The position numbers and the translations under genes were made by a program. Below, in pieces: positions 1 to 6,423 of a DNA stretch of 7,388 nt. The stretch comes from Bacteroidales bacterium. Its GTDB lineage: Bacteria; Bacteroidota; Bacteroidia; Bacteroidales; Dysgonomonadaceae. The stretch's first letter is position 1. Each line of letters starts with the position of its first letter. Location: contig JAAZLV010000206.1 in assembly GCA_012799155.1 (NCBI GenBank), positions 1-7,388 on the forward strand, given 5' to 3'. A model generated the notes under the pieces. It was given only the letters and a program-made list of their open reading frames with translations. It did no database searches and was not told where the DNA came from.

Positions 1-377
1 ACACGCTGTTGGAAGCAATAGCCACCAATGGAGGCAAGGTGGTGCTCACTACCGATCATGGTGCCATCAGGGTGAAAAGGGGGGTAAATGTAGTAGGTGA
101 GCGTGATACCAATGTGAGCCTTCGTTATAAATTTGGGAGGAACCTGGGTTATGATCCTTCTACTCTCTTCGACATGTTGCATCCCGAGAATTGCGGACTG
201 CCCGCACCGCATATCAGTACCCGTTATCTCTTTGCATTGAACAACGATCTGCTGGTCTACCCCAACAATCGGAACCACTACCTTTCCCTGTACGAGAACA
301 GTTACCAGCATGGAGGTGTTTCAATGGAGGAGATGCTTGTCCCGCTGATTACACTTAAACCAAAATTGAATGTATGA
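1..377 (+). CDS. porX: PorX-type response regulator / PglZ-domain phosphatase, C-terminal end (partial)
   Basis: This is the last ~124 codons of a gene entering from the left edge; the frame is open from base 3 with no start in the window. The fragment matches the C-terminal end of the PglZ (alkaline-phosphatase superfamily) domain of PorX. Two features support this: the metal-ligand motif TTDHG (Asp-His codons at 54-59) and a terminal QHGGVSMEEMLVP block (His codon at 309-311) that would supply another metal ligand. Complete PorX proteins of about 520 residues carry a receiver domain followed by PglZ, and in Porphyromonas gingivalis PorX regulates the type IX secretion system with PorY and SigP. 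The receiver half lies outside the window, so the two-domain architecture is inferred. The stop overlaps the tsaE start (ATGA), so the two are probably co-transcribed and translationally coupled. A different PglZ protein is possible but less likely given the strong family resemblance. Confidence 0.85.
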   Translation, partial: TLLEAIATNGGKVVLTTDHGAIRVKRGVNVVGERDTNVSLRYKFGRNLGYDPSTLFDMLHPENCGLPAPHISTRYLFALNNDLLVYPNNRNHYLSLYENSYQHGGVSMEEMLVPLITLKPKLNV

Positions 378-790
378 AGATCGTCATCAATGATATTGAG
401 CAGATAAATGCTGCTGCCCGCACTTTCCTCCGGGAGACAAAGGGACACAAAGTATTTGCCTTTTACGGAACAATGGGTGCCGGCAAGACAACTTTTATAA
501 AAGCCCTTTGTGAAGAGCTGGGCGTGCAGGAGACGGTGGCCAGTCCCACCTTTGCCATCATCAACGAATACAAGGATAGGCAGGGGGAATCGGTCTATCA
601 CTTCGATTTTTATCGCATCAACAAGTTGGAGGAGGCATTCGATTTCGGGTACGAAGACTACTTCTACAGCGGCAGTCTCTGCTTCATTGAATGGCCTGAA
701 CTGGTGGAAGAAGTTTTGCCTGAGGGAACAATGCGTATTTCCATTCATGAGAACGAGGATGGAGCGCGTATCTTGCAGCAGATAGAGTGA
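374..790 (+). CDS. tsaE: TsaE, tRNA t6A37 threonylcarbamoyl-transfer complex ATPase
   Basis: A 138-residue cytoplasmic P-loop ATPase, the usual length for TsaE. TsaE works with TsaD and TsaB to form N6-threonylcarbamoyladenosine at position 37 of ANN-decoding tRNAs; its ATPase activity resets the TsaD-TsaB complex. The sequence shows the Walker A motif GTMGAGKTT (residues 32-40), the family signature SPTF (57-60), HFDFYR (76-81) and the late EWPE motif (106-109). All are intact. The start is fixed by the ATGA overlap with the preceding porX stop and by correct length; no Shine-Dalgarno is visible, which is normal in Bacteroidota. It probably depends on the upstream promoter of porX. Nothing is truncated. 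Confidence 0.95.
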   Translation: MKIVINDIEQINAAARTFLRETKGHKVFAFYGTMGAGKTTFIKALCEELGVQETVASPTFAIINEYKDRQGESVYHFDFYRINKLEEAFDFGYEDYFYSGSLCFIEWPELVEEVLPEGTMRISIHENEDGARILQQIE

Positions 791-871
791 TTCGATGAAC
801 TCCGATTAAACGAAACACCACCAAATCGCTCTTACAGATAGGCTTTTTCCCGCTGAATCCGGGATGAACCA

Positions 872-879
872 TTAGTTTG
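872..879 (+). promoter_or_regulatory. Weak candidate -7 promoter element before the TPR gene
   Basis: TTAGTTTG matches the Bacteroidota -7 consensus TAnnTTTG at five of six fixed positions and ends 14 bases before the TPR start codon. No convincing -33 TTTG is seen at the expected distance. A small 5-bp hairpin (848-852 with 860-864, loop of 7) lies just upstream and lacks a T-tract. The TPR gene could equally be read through from porX-tsaE, as the gap is only 103 bases. Confidence 0.22.
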
Positions 880-893
880 TCAATTCCAGAAAT

Positions 894-2954
894 ATGAAGA
901 AAACAATCATAGCGGCACTTATAGCACTCTCAGCCTTGTCGGCATCGGCACAGGTCAATACCGATCGTGTGATGATGATCGGAAAAAATGCCCTCTATTT
1001 TGAGGATTATGTCCTGGCTATCCAGTATTTCAACCAGGTCATATCAGCCAAACCCTATTTGGCTGAGCCTTATTATTTCAGGGCAATGTCGAAGTTTATG
1101 CTTGATGACTTTAAAGGTGCCGAGGAGGATGCCTCAGAGTGTTTAATTAGAAACCCTTATTACACTGCTGCCTATCAGTTGCGAGGGGCCGCGCGCCAGA
1201 ACCAGGAGAAGTACCAACTGGCAGCCACCGATTATCAGCGAAGCCTCGAGTTCTTTCCCGAGGATAGGATCACACTGGTAAACATGGGGATCGTCAATGT
1301 GGAGATGAAGCAGTATGAGGTGGCAGAAAAGTTCTTTGAAGTGTTGCTGCGCCGCTTTCCCGATTATACACCGGGTTATCTGACGCGTTCTCAGCTCTAC
1401 CTCGAACAAGGGGATACCATTCAGGCACTGACGGATCTGGACAAGGCCATTGAGATTGATCCCTACACTTCACAATCGTTCTCCGCACGCGGTCTGCTAT
1501 ACTTCCAGCAGAAACAGTACAACAAGGCTCTTGCCGACCTGGATGAAGCTGTTCGCCTCGATCCCTATTTCACCGGTAACTATATCAACCGGGGACTGGT
1601 GAAGTACCACCTGAACGACCTTCGTGGGGCGATGGCCGATTACGACAGGGTGATTGAGACAGAAGAGAACAACCTGATTGCCCGTTTCAACCGGGGCTTA
1701 CTGCGTGCACAGGTGGCCGATAACAACCGCGCCATCAGTGATTTCGACAAAGTGCTGGAGCTTGATCCTGATAATACCATCGCTTACCTCAACCGCTCCA
1801 TGCTGAAAAACGAGATCGGTGACAAGGGTGGAGCACTCAGTGACCTGAACATGGTGTTGGAGGCGCATCCTGATTTCTTTAACGGTTATTACATGCGGTC
1901 TCAGCTCAAGAGGGAGTTGAATGACTTGCGCGGATCGGAGAACGATTACCTCCTGGCACGAGCAGAAGAAGCGAAAGCCCGAAAGAATGCAACCTCCAAT
2001 ATCGAGCCATTAGACAAGATGTCCGGTGATGATGGGGTAAAGGCTACACGTGATGAAACAGATACCAACATCGAGAAGTTCAATCTGTTGGTGGTGGCCC
2101 ATGAGGAGGATTCGCAGAAATCGAAATATCAGCGACAAAGCAGGGGCAAGGTGCAGAACATTCATGCTCCGGTGGAAATGGAACCACTCTTTGTGTTGAC
2201 ATACTATGAAAGATCGGTTGAGGTACACCGCCCGGTTTACTATTCTGAGGCTATGGACAAGGGAAACAGTCAACTTGGCCTGAACTGGATACTGAAAGTA
2301 ACCAATCTTGAGGCACCTCTGAACGAGTTGCAGGTGCAGACCCATTTCCGATCAATTGACAACTACTCACGCAGATTGGAGGATGATACCCGGAACGCAG
2401 CACTCTTTTTTGGTAGGGGTATGGATTTCATGCTGGTCCAGGATTACGAGAATGCATTGAAAGATATGAACAGGGTGCTGGAGATTAATCCCGAAATGAT
2501 CCTGGCGCGATTTGCCAGAGCCGTAATCCGTACCAAGCAGATGGAATATGACCGGCTGCAGGATGACCCGATGATGGTGGATCACGGAAATGGAATTGAG
2601 TTGCCCGGAAGGAGCGAGTTGCCTGGGAAGTTACGGCTACCGGAGATCTCTACCCGTTCAATCGACTATGAAGAGATACTGAAAGATTACGAGTCGATTA
2701 TCCGACTCAATCCCGATTTCATTTTTGCCTGGTACAACAGGGCTGAGATCTTTACCCTGGAAAAAGACTATCGTGCCGCAATCTCTGATTATACAAGGGC
2801 CATCGAGCTGGAGCCACAGTTTGCAGAAGCTTATTTCAACAGAGGCCTCTCGCGGCTCTCCATCGGTGAAACAGCTGCAGGCCTTGATGACCTGCGCAAG
2901 GCAGGTGAATTGGGCATCATTCAGTCATACAGCATCATCAAGCGCATGCAGTAA
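894..2954 (+). CDS. Exported tetratricopeptide-repeat protein with two TPR arrays
   Basis: A 686-residue protein of unknown specific role. Residues 1-19 form a signal peptide (KK, hydrophobic core, cleavage likely at ASA|Q), so the mature protein should sit in the periplasm or be membrane-associated. About ten TPR units fill residues ~24-361, with the typical spacing of Gly/Ala, Tyr and a closing Asp-Pro (for example IEIDP near 186-190, RLDP near 221-224 and LELDP near 288-292). A non-TPR insert spans ~362-497. A second array of about four units covers ~498-672, and its second unit is interrupted by a ~40-residue Pro/Gly-rich stretch (~550-590). TPRs are protein-interaction scaffolds and no catalytic motif is visible. 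The start is chosen because it gives an immediate signal peptide; no ribosome site is recognisable. From memory, a large TPR gene often sits just before thrS in Bacteroides, so this may be its counterpart. Confidence 0.88.
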   Translation: MKKTIIAALIALSALSASAQVNTDRVMMIGKNALYFEDYVLAIQYFNQVISAKPYLAEPYYFRAMSKFMLDDFKGAEEDASECLIRNPYYTAAYQLRGAARQNQEKYQLAATDYQRSLEFFPEDRITLVNMGIVNVEMKQYEVAEKFFEVLLRRFPDYTPGYLTRSQLYLEQGDTIQALTDLDKAIEIDPYTSQSFSARGLLYFQQKQYNKALADLDEAVRLDPYFTGNYINRGLVKYHLNDLRGAMADYDRVIETEENNLIARFNRGLLRAQVADNNRAISDFDKVLELDPDNTIAYLNRSMLKNEIGDKGGALSDLNMVLEAHPDFFNGYYMRSQLKRELNDLRGSENDYLLARAEEAKARKNATSNIEPLDKMSGDDGVKATRDETDTNIEKFNLLVVAHEEDSQKSKYQRQSRGKVQNIHAPVEMEPLFVLTYYERSVEVHRPVYYSEAMDKGNSQLGLNWILKVTNLEAPLNELQVQTHFRSIDNYSRRLEDDTRNAALFFGRGMDFMLVQDYENALKDMNRVLEINPEMILARFARAVIRTKQMEYDRLQDDPMMVDHGNGIELPGRSELPGKLRLPEISTRSIDYEEILKDYESIIRLNPDFIFAWYNRAEIFTLEKDYRAAISDYTRAIELEPQFAEAYFNRGLSRLSIGETAAGLDDLRKAGELGIIQSYSIIKRMQ

Positions 2955-2979
2955 GGCGTTTCTTAACGGCTATGAAAAA

Positions 2980-3013
2980 CAGACCCTGGAGTCGTTCTCT
3001 ACTCCGGGGTCTG
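2980..3013 (-). terminator. Rho-independent terminator between convergent genes
   Basis: A 13-bp inverted repeat (2980-2992 with 3001-3013; 12 Watson-Crick pairs and one G-T) encloses an 8-base loop. Read on the minus strand, the stem is followed at once by TTTTT (plus-strand AAAAA at 2975-2979). This makes it a good intrinsic terminator for the minus-strand cassette, 35 bases after the HMA gene stop. It also lies 25 bases after the plus-strand TPR stop, but that side has only a poor T-tract (ACTTGTT), so plus-strand termination would be weaker. Confidence 0.8.
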
Positions 3014-3048
3014 ACTTGTTGGATGAAAGCAGGGAACAACTTCTCTCC

Positions 3049-3384
3049 CTACTTCTTCTGTTGCTCTTCAACCCTGGTCTCTACAACAGCAAGTTTGATC
3101 TTGTCGAATGCTTTTTGCAGTTTCAGTGTATCGGTTCGATCGGAACGAAAGGTGACTTCCACCGTGGAGCCGTCCTCACCGTATGCCAAGGCTGTCACCC
3201 CTTTCTCAAATGGGATGTATCCATCGATTTTACGCTTACAGTTGTGGCAGATCTCCTCATCCAGGGTGAACACAGCGGTCACCTCTTCTTTGTTCTGATT
3301 CTTCTCTTTCTTCTGTGCAAACGCACTACTCATGCTGCCCACACTCAGGGCAATAATCATCAGGAATACTACTGTTTTCTTCAT
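3049..3384 (-). CDS. Periplasmic heavy-metal-associated (HMA) domain protein
   Basis: A 111-residue protein with a signal peptide at residues 1-23 (cleavage likely at AFA|Q), then a short Lys/Asn/Glu-rich linker and one HMA-like fold (~35-101). The metal site is the CxxC motif CHNC (Cys46, Cys49), followed by KRKID and a GVTALAYGED strand typical of HMA domains. HMA domains bind Cu(I), Zn(II) or similar soft metals through the two cysteines and pass them to partners. In the classical GMxCxxC motif a Met stands two residues before the first Cys; here it is Glu44, so metal preference is uncertain. The gene begins 41 bases after the receptor gene on the same strand with no good promoter between, and the terminator at 2980-3013 follows it, so it is probably the last gene of the cassette. 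A likely role is periplasmic acceptor or sensor for what the receptor imports (inference). Confidence 0.85.
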   Translation of the reverse strand: MKKTVVFLMIIALSVGSMSSAFAQKKEKNQNKEEVTAVFTLDEEICHNCKRKIDGYIPFEKGVTALAYGEDGSTVEVTFRSDRTDTLKLQKAFDKIKLAVVETRVEEQQKK

Positions 3385-3425
3385 AAAACTGAAATTTAAA
3401 AAATGTTTGTATTGGGTTTGGCTGA

Positions 3426-5639
3426 TTAATATCTCGGAATATTGTATCGCAGGCCGGCGTAGATCTTCCTACCGTGCACCGGTCCCCAGACCATGGTGGC
3501 ATCGAAGTCGCCGCTGCGGGGGTTGGCGGCATCGATGATGGGATTCGCCTGGCGAAAATCGAACAGGTTCTCCGCTCCCAGGTAAAGTGAGAAGTTGCGG
3601 AAATAACGGGTAATCTGACCATTGACCACCGTGAAGGGATCGAAACGTTCTTCCCACAGCGGGTTGCTGCTATCGGGTGTAGGCATCCTTCCTCCACCAT
3701 TGAACTGCCCGGTGAGGTCGAATTGCCACTTTCGCAACGGTGTCTGGTAGGAGGCGGTGACCAGTCCCTTGTAGTCATTCAATAGTGGCTTGCTCAGAAA
3801 GCGGGATTCTCCGGTTGCCTCGTTCCGATAGTCCGACATTGATCGTGTGTAGCGGTAGGCAGCGGTGAAGGTGAAGCCGGTGAAGAAGGGGTAGCTCAGC
3901 TCCACCTGTGCACTGTTGGAGTATGAACGTCCGCCATCCAGGTTATAGAATCGGATGGCATGAGGGTCGCTGTCCACATCTACAACTACCTGGTTCAGGA
4001 AGCGTGTGTGGTACCATTCCCCCGTGAGGGTAATCTCACGTCCTCCGGCGGGGATATAGAGGGTGGCATTCACCCCGGCATTCCAGGCTTCCTCCTGGTC
4101 TAAACGATCAGCAATTTCGATGCGTCGTGAGCTGGCCAACAGGTAGTTGTTTTCAGCCAACACATTTGCCGTGCGGAATCCTTTACCTAGTGACCCCCGC
4201 AGATGGATCCACTCGGCAGGATTATACTTCAGGTGCAGTCGTGGGGTGATAAAAAAACCGTAACGGCTGCTGTGGTCGGCGCGTACACCTCCTTGAAGTA
4301 TGAACTTGTTTTGCAGGTTGAATGCATATTGCACATATCCACCCAGCACGGTTTCATCGCGGTTTAAAGAGTTGTTGTCAAGCTGCTCATCGAAGCCGTC
4401 GTGGTTCAGGCTAAGCCCTGTGCTGAGGTTGTGCATGTGTGAAAAGTCCTTCTCGTAAAGCAGGCTGAGGTAGAGGTTCTGTTGCGTGACATCATAGAGG
4501 GTGCGGTCGTAACGCGACTGCTGGTCGTGTACCGAGCCGGAGGCAATCAGAGCCGCGCTTTCTGCCAGCTCATCGGCTCTGAAGACGTAAGCCTGTTTGG
4601 TGTAGAACTCCCCCCTGTTGGTTGCCAGCGAAATGGTATAAGGATCATCAATTGTCATATGGGTCTTATCCTGCCCTCCCTCACGCTCTTCATTCACATA
4701 CCTGACACCATACTGCGCCACATACTTACCCACCTCGTGGTTCCAGCGATTCATCAAGTTCAGTTGCCTTGTCTTTGGGTAGTCGAGGAAGCCATCCTCG
4801 TTACGGTCGTGCGATTGGGTGTCGTTAGAGTAGTGTGCGAAAACTGCGGTGGTAAGACCTTCATTCAGGTGGATGCTCGCATCAGCATTGGCCTCCATTC
4901 GGAGGGCATCGCTCCCGAACAGGTTGAGTGAGAACTTGTCCATGGTTTGTGGCTTCTTGTACTCCACATTGATCTGGCCGGCCAGTGCCTCATAACCATT
5001 CTTCACCGATGAGGTCCCTTTAGAGATGTAAATCCCCTCCATCCACGCCCCGGGGATGTAATCCATGCCAAAGGGTGAGGCTACCCCGCGGAAGTTGGGA
5101 TAGTTCTCTGTGAGCATCTGCACGTAGGTACCGGACAGCCCCAGCAGTTTAATCTGCTTGGCACCCGTGGCGGCATCACTGTAAGCCACATCAACCGAAG
5201 GATTGGTTTCGAAGCTCTCACCCAGGTTACAGCAGGCTGCCCGGTGGATCTCACCCCTTGTCACCCGTTGTGTCTGCAGCAAGGCATCACGCTGGGTGAC
5301 GGTACCGGGTGAGCGGCGACTGATTACCAACTCATCAAGGAGTTGTGTATCTTCTTCCAGGATGATTTTCAATTCCTCATCGGTGTCATGGACGTGGATG
5401 CTCTGGGTGACGTAACCAGTGAAGGTCACAATCAGGTGTTCATGTTTGTCGGTAAGTTCGATCTCGAAAAAACCATCACCGTTTGAGGTGGCTCCTTTTC
5501 TGGATGTCTCCCAGTAGATGTTGGCTCCGATCACCGGCTCATTGTTGTTGTCGTATATGTATCCTTTCAGTTTGTCGGCCGCAGATAACTGCAGTGTGAC
5601 AAATATCAGGAGAAGTGAAAATAGATATCTATGTAACAT
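3426..5639 (-). CDS. TonB-dependent outer-membrane receptor, putative metal or metal-complex transporter
   Basis: A 737-residue complete receptor. Order of parts: signal peptide ~1-21 (LSAA|D); a carboxypeptidase-D-like regulatory domain ~24-96 (GYIYDNNNEPVIGANIYW, then the GATSNGDGFFEI turn); a LLDELVISRR stretch (100-109) as linker or possible TonB box; plug ~112-228; 22-strand-type barrel ~230-737 ending in a Tyr. The GKGFRTANVLAENN segment (485-498) is typical of siderophore/vitamin-type receptors rather than SusC glycan receptors, and no susD gene adjoins. The only cysteines in the protein are the adjacent pair Cys136-Cys137 in the plug (RAACCNLGESFETNPS). Such receptors use the proton motive force through TonB-ExbBD. 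Flanking by a Cys/His-rich secreted protein and an HMA protein suggests a metal substrate, perhaps copper; the substrate is not provable here. The start gives a proper signal peptide. Confidence 0.9.
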   Translation of the reverse strand: MLHRYLFSLLLIFVTLQLSAADKLKGYIYDNNNEPVIGANIYWETSRKGATSNGDGFFEIELTDKHEHLIVTFTGYVTQSIHVHDTDEELKIILEEDTQLLDELVISRRSPGTVTQRDALLQTQRVTRGEIHRAACCNLGESFETNPSVDVAYSDAATGAKQIKLLGLSGTYVQMLTENYPNFRGVASPFGMDYIPGAWMEGIYISKGTSSVKNGYEALAGQINVEYKKPQTMDKFSLNLFGSDALRMEANADASIHLNEGLTTAVFAHYSNDTQSHDRNEDGFLDYPKTRQLNLMNRWNHEVGKYVAQYGVRYVNEEREGGQDKTHMTIDDPYTISLATNRGEFYTKQAYVFRADELAESAALIASGSVHDQQSRYDRTLYDVTQQNLYLSLLYEKDFSHMHNLSTGLSLNHDGFDEQLDNNSLNRDETVLGGYVQYAFNLQNKFILQGGVRADHSSRYGFFITPRLHLKYNPAEWIHLRGSLGKGFRTANVLAENNYLLASSRRIEIADRLDQEEAWNAGVNATLYIPAGGREITLTGEWYHTRFLNQVVVDVDSDPHAIRFYNLDGGRSYSNSAQVELSYPFFTGFTFTAAYRYTRSMSDYRNEATGESRFLSKPLLNDYKGLVTASYQTPLRKWQFDLTGQFNGGGRMPTPDSSNPLWEERFDPFTVVNGQITRYFRNFSLYLGAENLFDFRQANPIIDAANPRSGDFDATMVWGPVHGRKIYAGLRYNIPRY

Positions 5640-5660
5640 TGTCTATAGAATTTTAAGTTG

Positions 5661-5679
5661 TGACGGAATTGCACCGTCG
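5661..5679 (-). other. Small hairpin in the leader of the receptor gene
   Basis: GACGG (5662-5666) and CCGTC (5674-5678) can pair around a 7-base loop, with an optional outer wobble pair. On the minus strand the hairpin ends about 22 bases before the receptor start codon. There is no T-tract directly after it, so it is not an evident terminator. It could influence translation or mRNA processing between the first and second cassette genes, or be chance. The rest of the 131-base gap (5640-5770) shows no TAnnTTTG promoter on the minus strand. Confidence 0.25.
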
Positions 5680-5770
5680 ATGAATGTTTTGGGAATACTG
5701 CATTTGCCGGCCACATCAAGACGCAGCAAGTTACTCTCTTTCGTGAGGAAAGAAAAGGGGGAGAGACGAA

Positions 5771-6229
5771 TTAAATCAGTAGAGTGGTGAGTAGGGAGCG
5801 GTAGACTTCACTACTTAGGTTGGGTGGTTTCTGACTCTCTGTTTCGGGAGAGGAGATCATCGCACTTGGCATCTGATCATGACTTTGAATAAGGTGAGCC
5901 ATGAGGGGAACATCATGCAGATCAATGGCTTGAGGCTGCAGTTCCTGGTTGCGGTTAAATGTTTCCCAGCTAAAGGCAATCCGTTCCACGCCACAGCTGT
6001 CGTGTGTTTCTATTTCGCAGAGGTGATTGGTGGTGTCGTGCCTGTTAGAATCAAAGTTCGCCTGATGTGCATAGGTATGTATCTCACAACAACGATGGTC
6101 CGTGATTACTTCCGATCCTTCGCTACGACAATCATCGCAACAATAGAAATAGGCATTCACCCCTGACCCGCCGTAAATGACCAGGATAGTAAGAAAAAGT
6201 GTAAGCAAGAGGTGAATGCTTGTTTTCAT
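5771..6229 (-). CDS. Small secreted Cys/His-rich protein, possibly HYC_CC_PP-like
   Basis: A 152-residue protein. Residues 1-26 are a signal peptide (MK, long Leu/Ile core, cleavage likely at VNA|Y); there is no lipobox. The mature 126 residues hold seven Cys (30, 31, 34, 47, 48, 71, 79) and nine His (45, 51, 55, 64, 69, 76, 105, 112, 117). All the Cys and most of the His fall in the N-terminal half (FYCCDDC, HRCCEIH), which suggests thiol/imidazole metal binding. The order FYC... / CC / PP (Pro135-Pro136) recalls the Bacteroidota family called HYC_CC_PP, often found near TonB-dependent receptors, but the first motif differs (FYCC), so the assignment is tentative. The open frame extends upstream to 6307, but the ATG at 6229 is chosen because it starts the signal peptide and lies directly downstream of a strong -7 element. 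It is the first gene of the cassette. Function is unknown. Confidence 0.75.
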   Translation of the reverse strand: MKTSIHLLLTLFLTILVIYGGSGVNAYFYCCDDCRSEGSEVITDHRCCEIHTYAHQANFDSNRHDTTNHLCEIETHDSCGVERIAFSWETFNRNQELQPQAIDLHDVPLMAHLIQSHDQMPSAMISSPETESQKPPNLSSEVYRSLLTTLLI

Positions 6230-6235
6230 CAACTG

Positions 6236-6243
6236 CAAAGATA
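6236..6243 (-). promoter_or_regulatory. Bacteroidota -7 promoter element for the cassette
   Basis: On the minus strand the bases read TATCTTTG followed by CA, a full match to TAnnTTTG and to the common TTTGCA extension. Only six bases separate it from the ATG at 6229, so transcription would start at or within a few bases of the start codon. No good -33 TTTG lies at the usual ~19-base spacing; the nearest is TTTC about 24 bases upstream. It is probably the main promoter of the three-gene operon. Confidence 0.55.
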
Positions 6244-6297
6244 GAAGCAGAGATCTGGATTTAGAGCGAAATGCTGTTAAAAAAACAAAACCGGTGC

Positions 6298-6325
6298 AGG
6301 GTGACAATCTTTATGATACAACCCT
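6298..6325. other. Imperfect dyad in the divergent intergenic region
   Basis: AGGGT (6298-6302) and ACCCT (6321-6325) form the arms, with ATC (6307-6309) and GAT (6315-6317) as a second, slightly off-centre pair. A TTTTTT-AC-AAAAAA symmetric AT tract (6325-6338) abuts it. It lies between the two divergent promoters, so it could be an operator; no transcript is expected to end here, which makes a terminator unlikely. The symmetry is weak and may be chance. Confidence 0.18.
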
Positions 6326-6374
6326 TTTTTACAAAAAACTCACCAAATAGTCCTTTCATATATCACAAAATCAC

Positions 6375-6382
6375 TACATTTG
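6375..6382 (+). promoter_or_regulatory. thrS: Bacteroidota -7 promoter element for thrS
   Basis: TACATTTG followed by CA fully matches TAnnTTTG with the common TTTGCA extension. A TTTC at 6354-6357, 17 bases upstream, is a poor -33 candidate. Transcription would start near 6387-6390, giving a leader of about 35 bases before the ATG at 6424. That is too short for a T-box or large attenuator, and no Shine-Dalgarno is visible. Confidence 0.6.
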
Positions 6383-6423
6383 CAATCCAAAAGATAAAAT
6401 TGACTCATTAAGTATTGTATTAC

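Noticed and set aside
2725..3399. Plus-strand open frame of 224 codons spanning the end of the TPR gene, the terminator and the HMA gene
   Set aside because: It crosses a strong terminator and is a shadow of two real genes in other frames; the translation is low-complexity with no family pattern.
3385..3425. A separate promoter for the HMA gene
   Set aside because: The best site, TAAATTTC, misses the final G of TAnnTTTG and has no -33 partner; co-transcription with the receptor explains the 41-base gap more simply.
4482..4931. Plus-strand open frame inside the receptor gene
   Set aside because: It is antisense to a well-supported receptor barrel, with no signal or domain of its own.
3426..5639. 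SusC-type glycan receptor
   Set aside because: No SusD gene follows, the length is about 740 rather than ~1000 residues, and the barrel motifs fit metal/vitamin-type receptors.
5640..5770. A complete cobalamin riboswitch upstream of the receptor
   Set aside because: Only one hairpin resembles part of the family; the conserved GGGAA, CCCGCA and B12-box segments were not found on the minus strand.
6230..6307. N-terminal extension of the Cys/His-rich protein to an ATG at 6307
   Set aside because: It would put 26 residues before a complete signal peptide and place the ideal -7 element inside the coding region.
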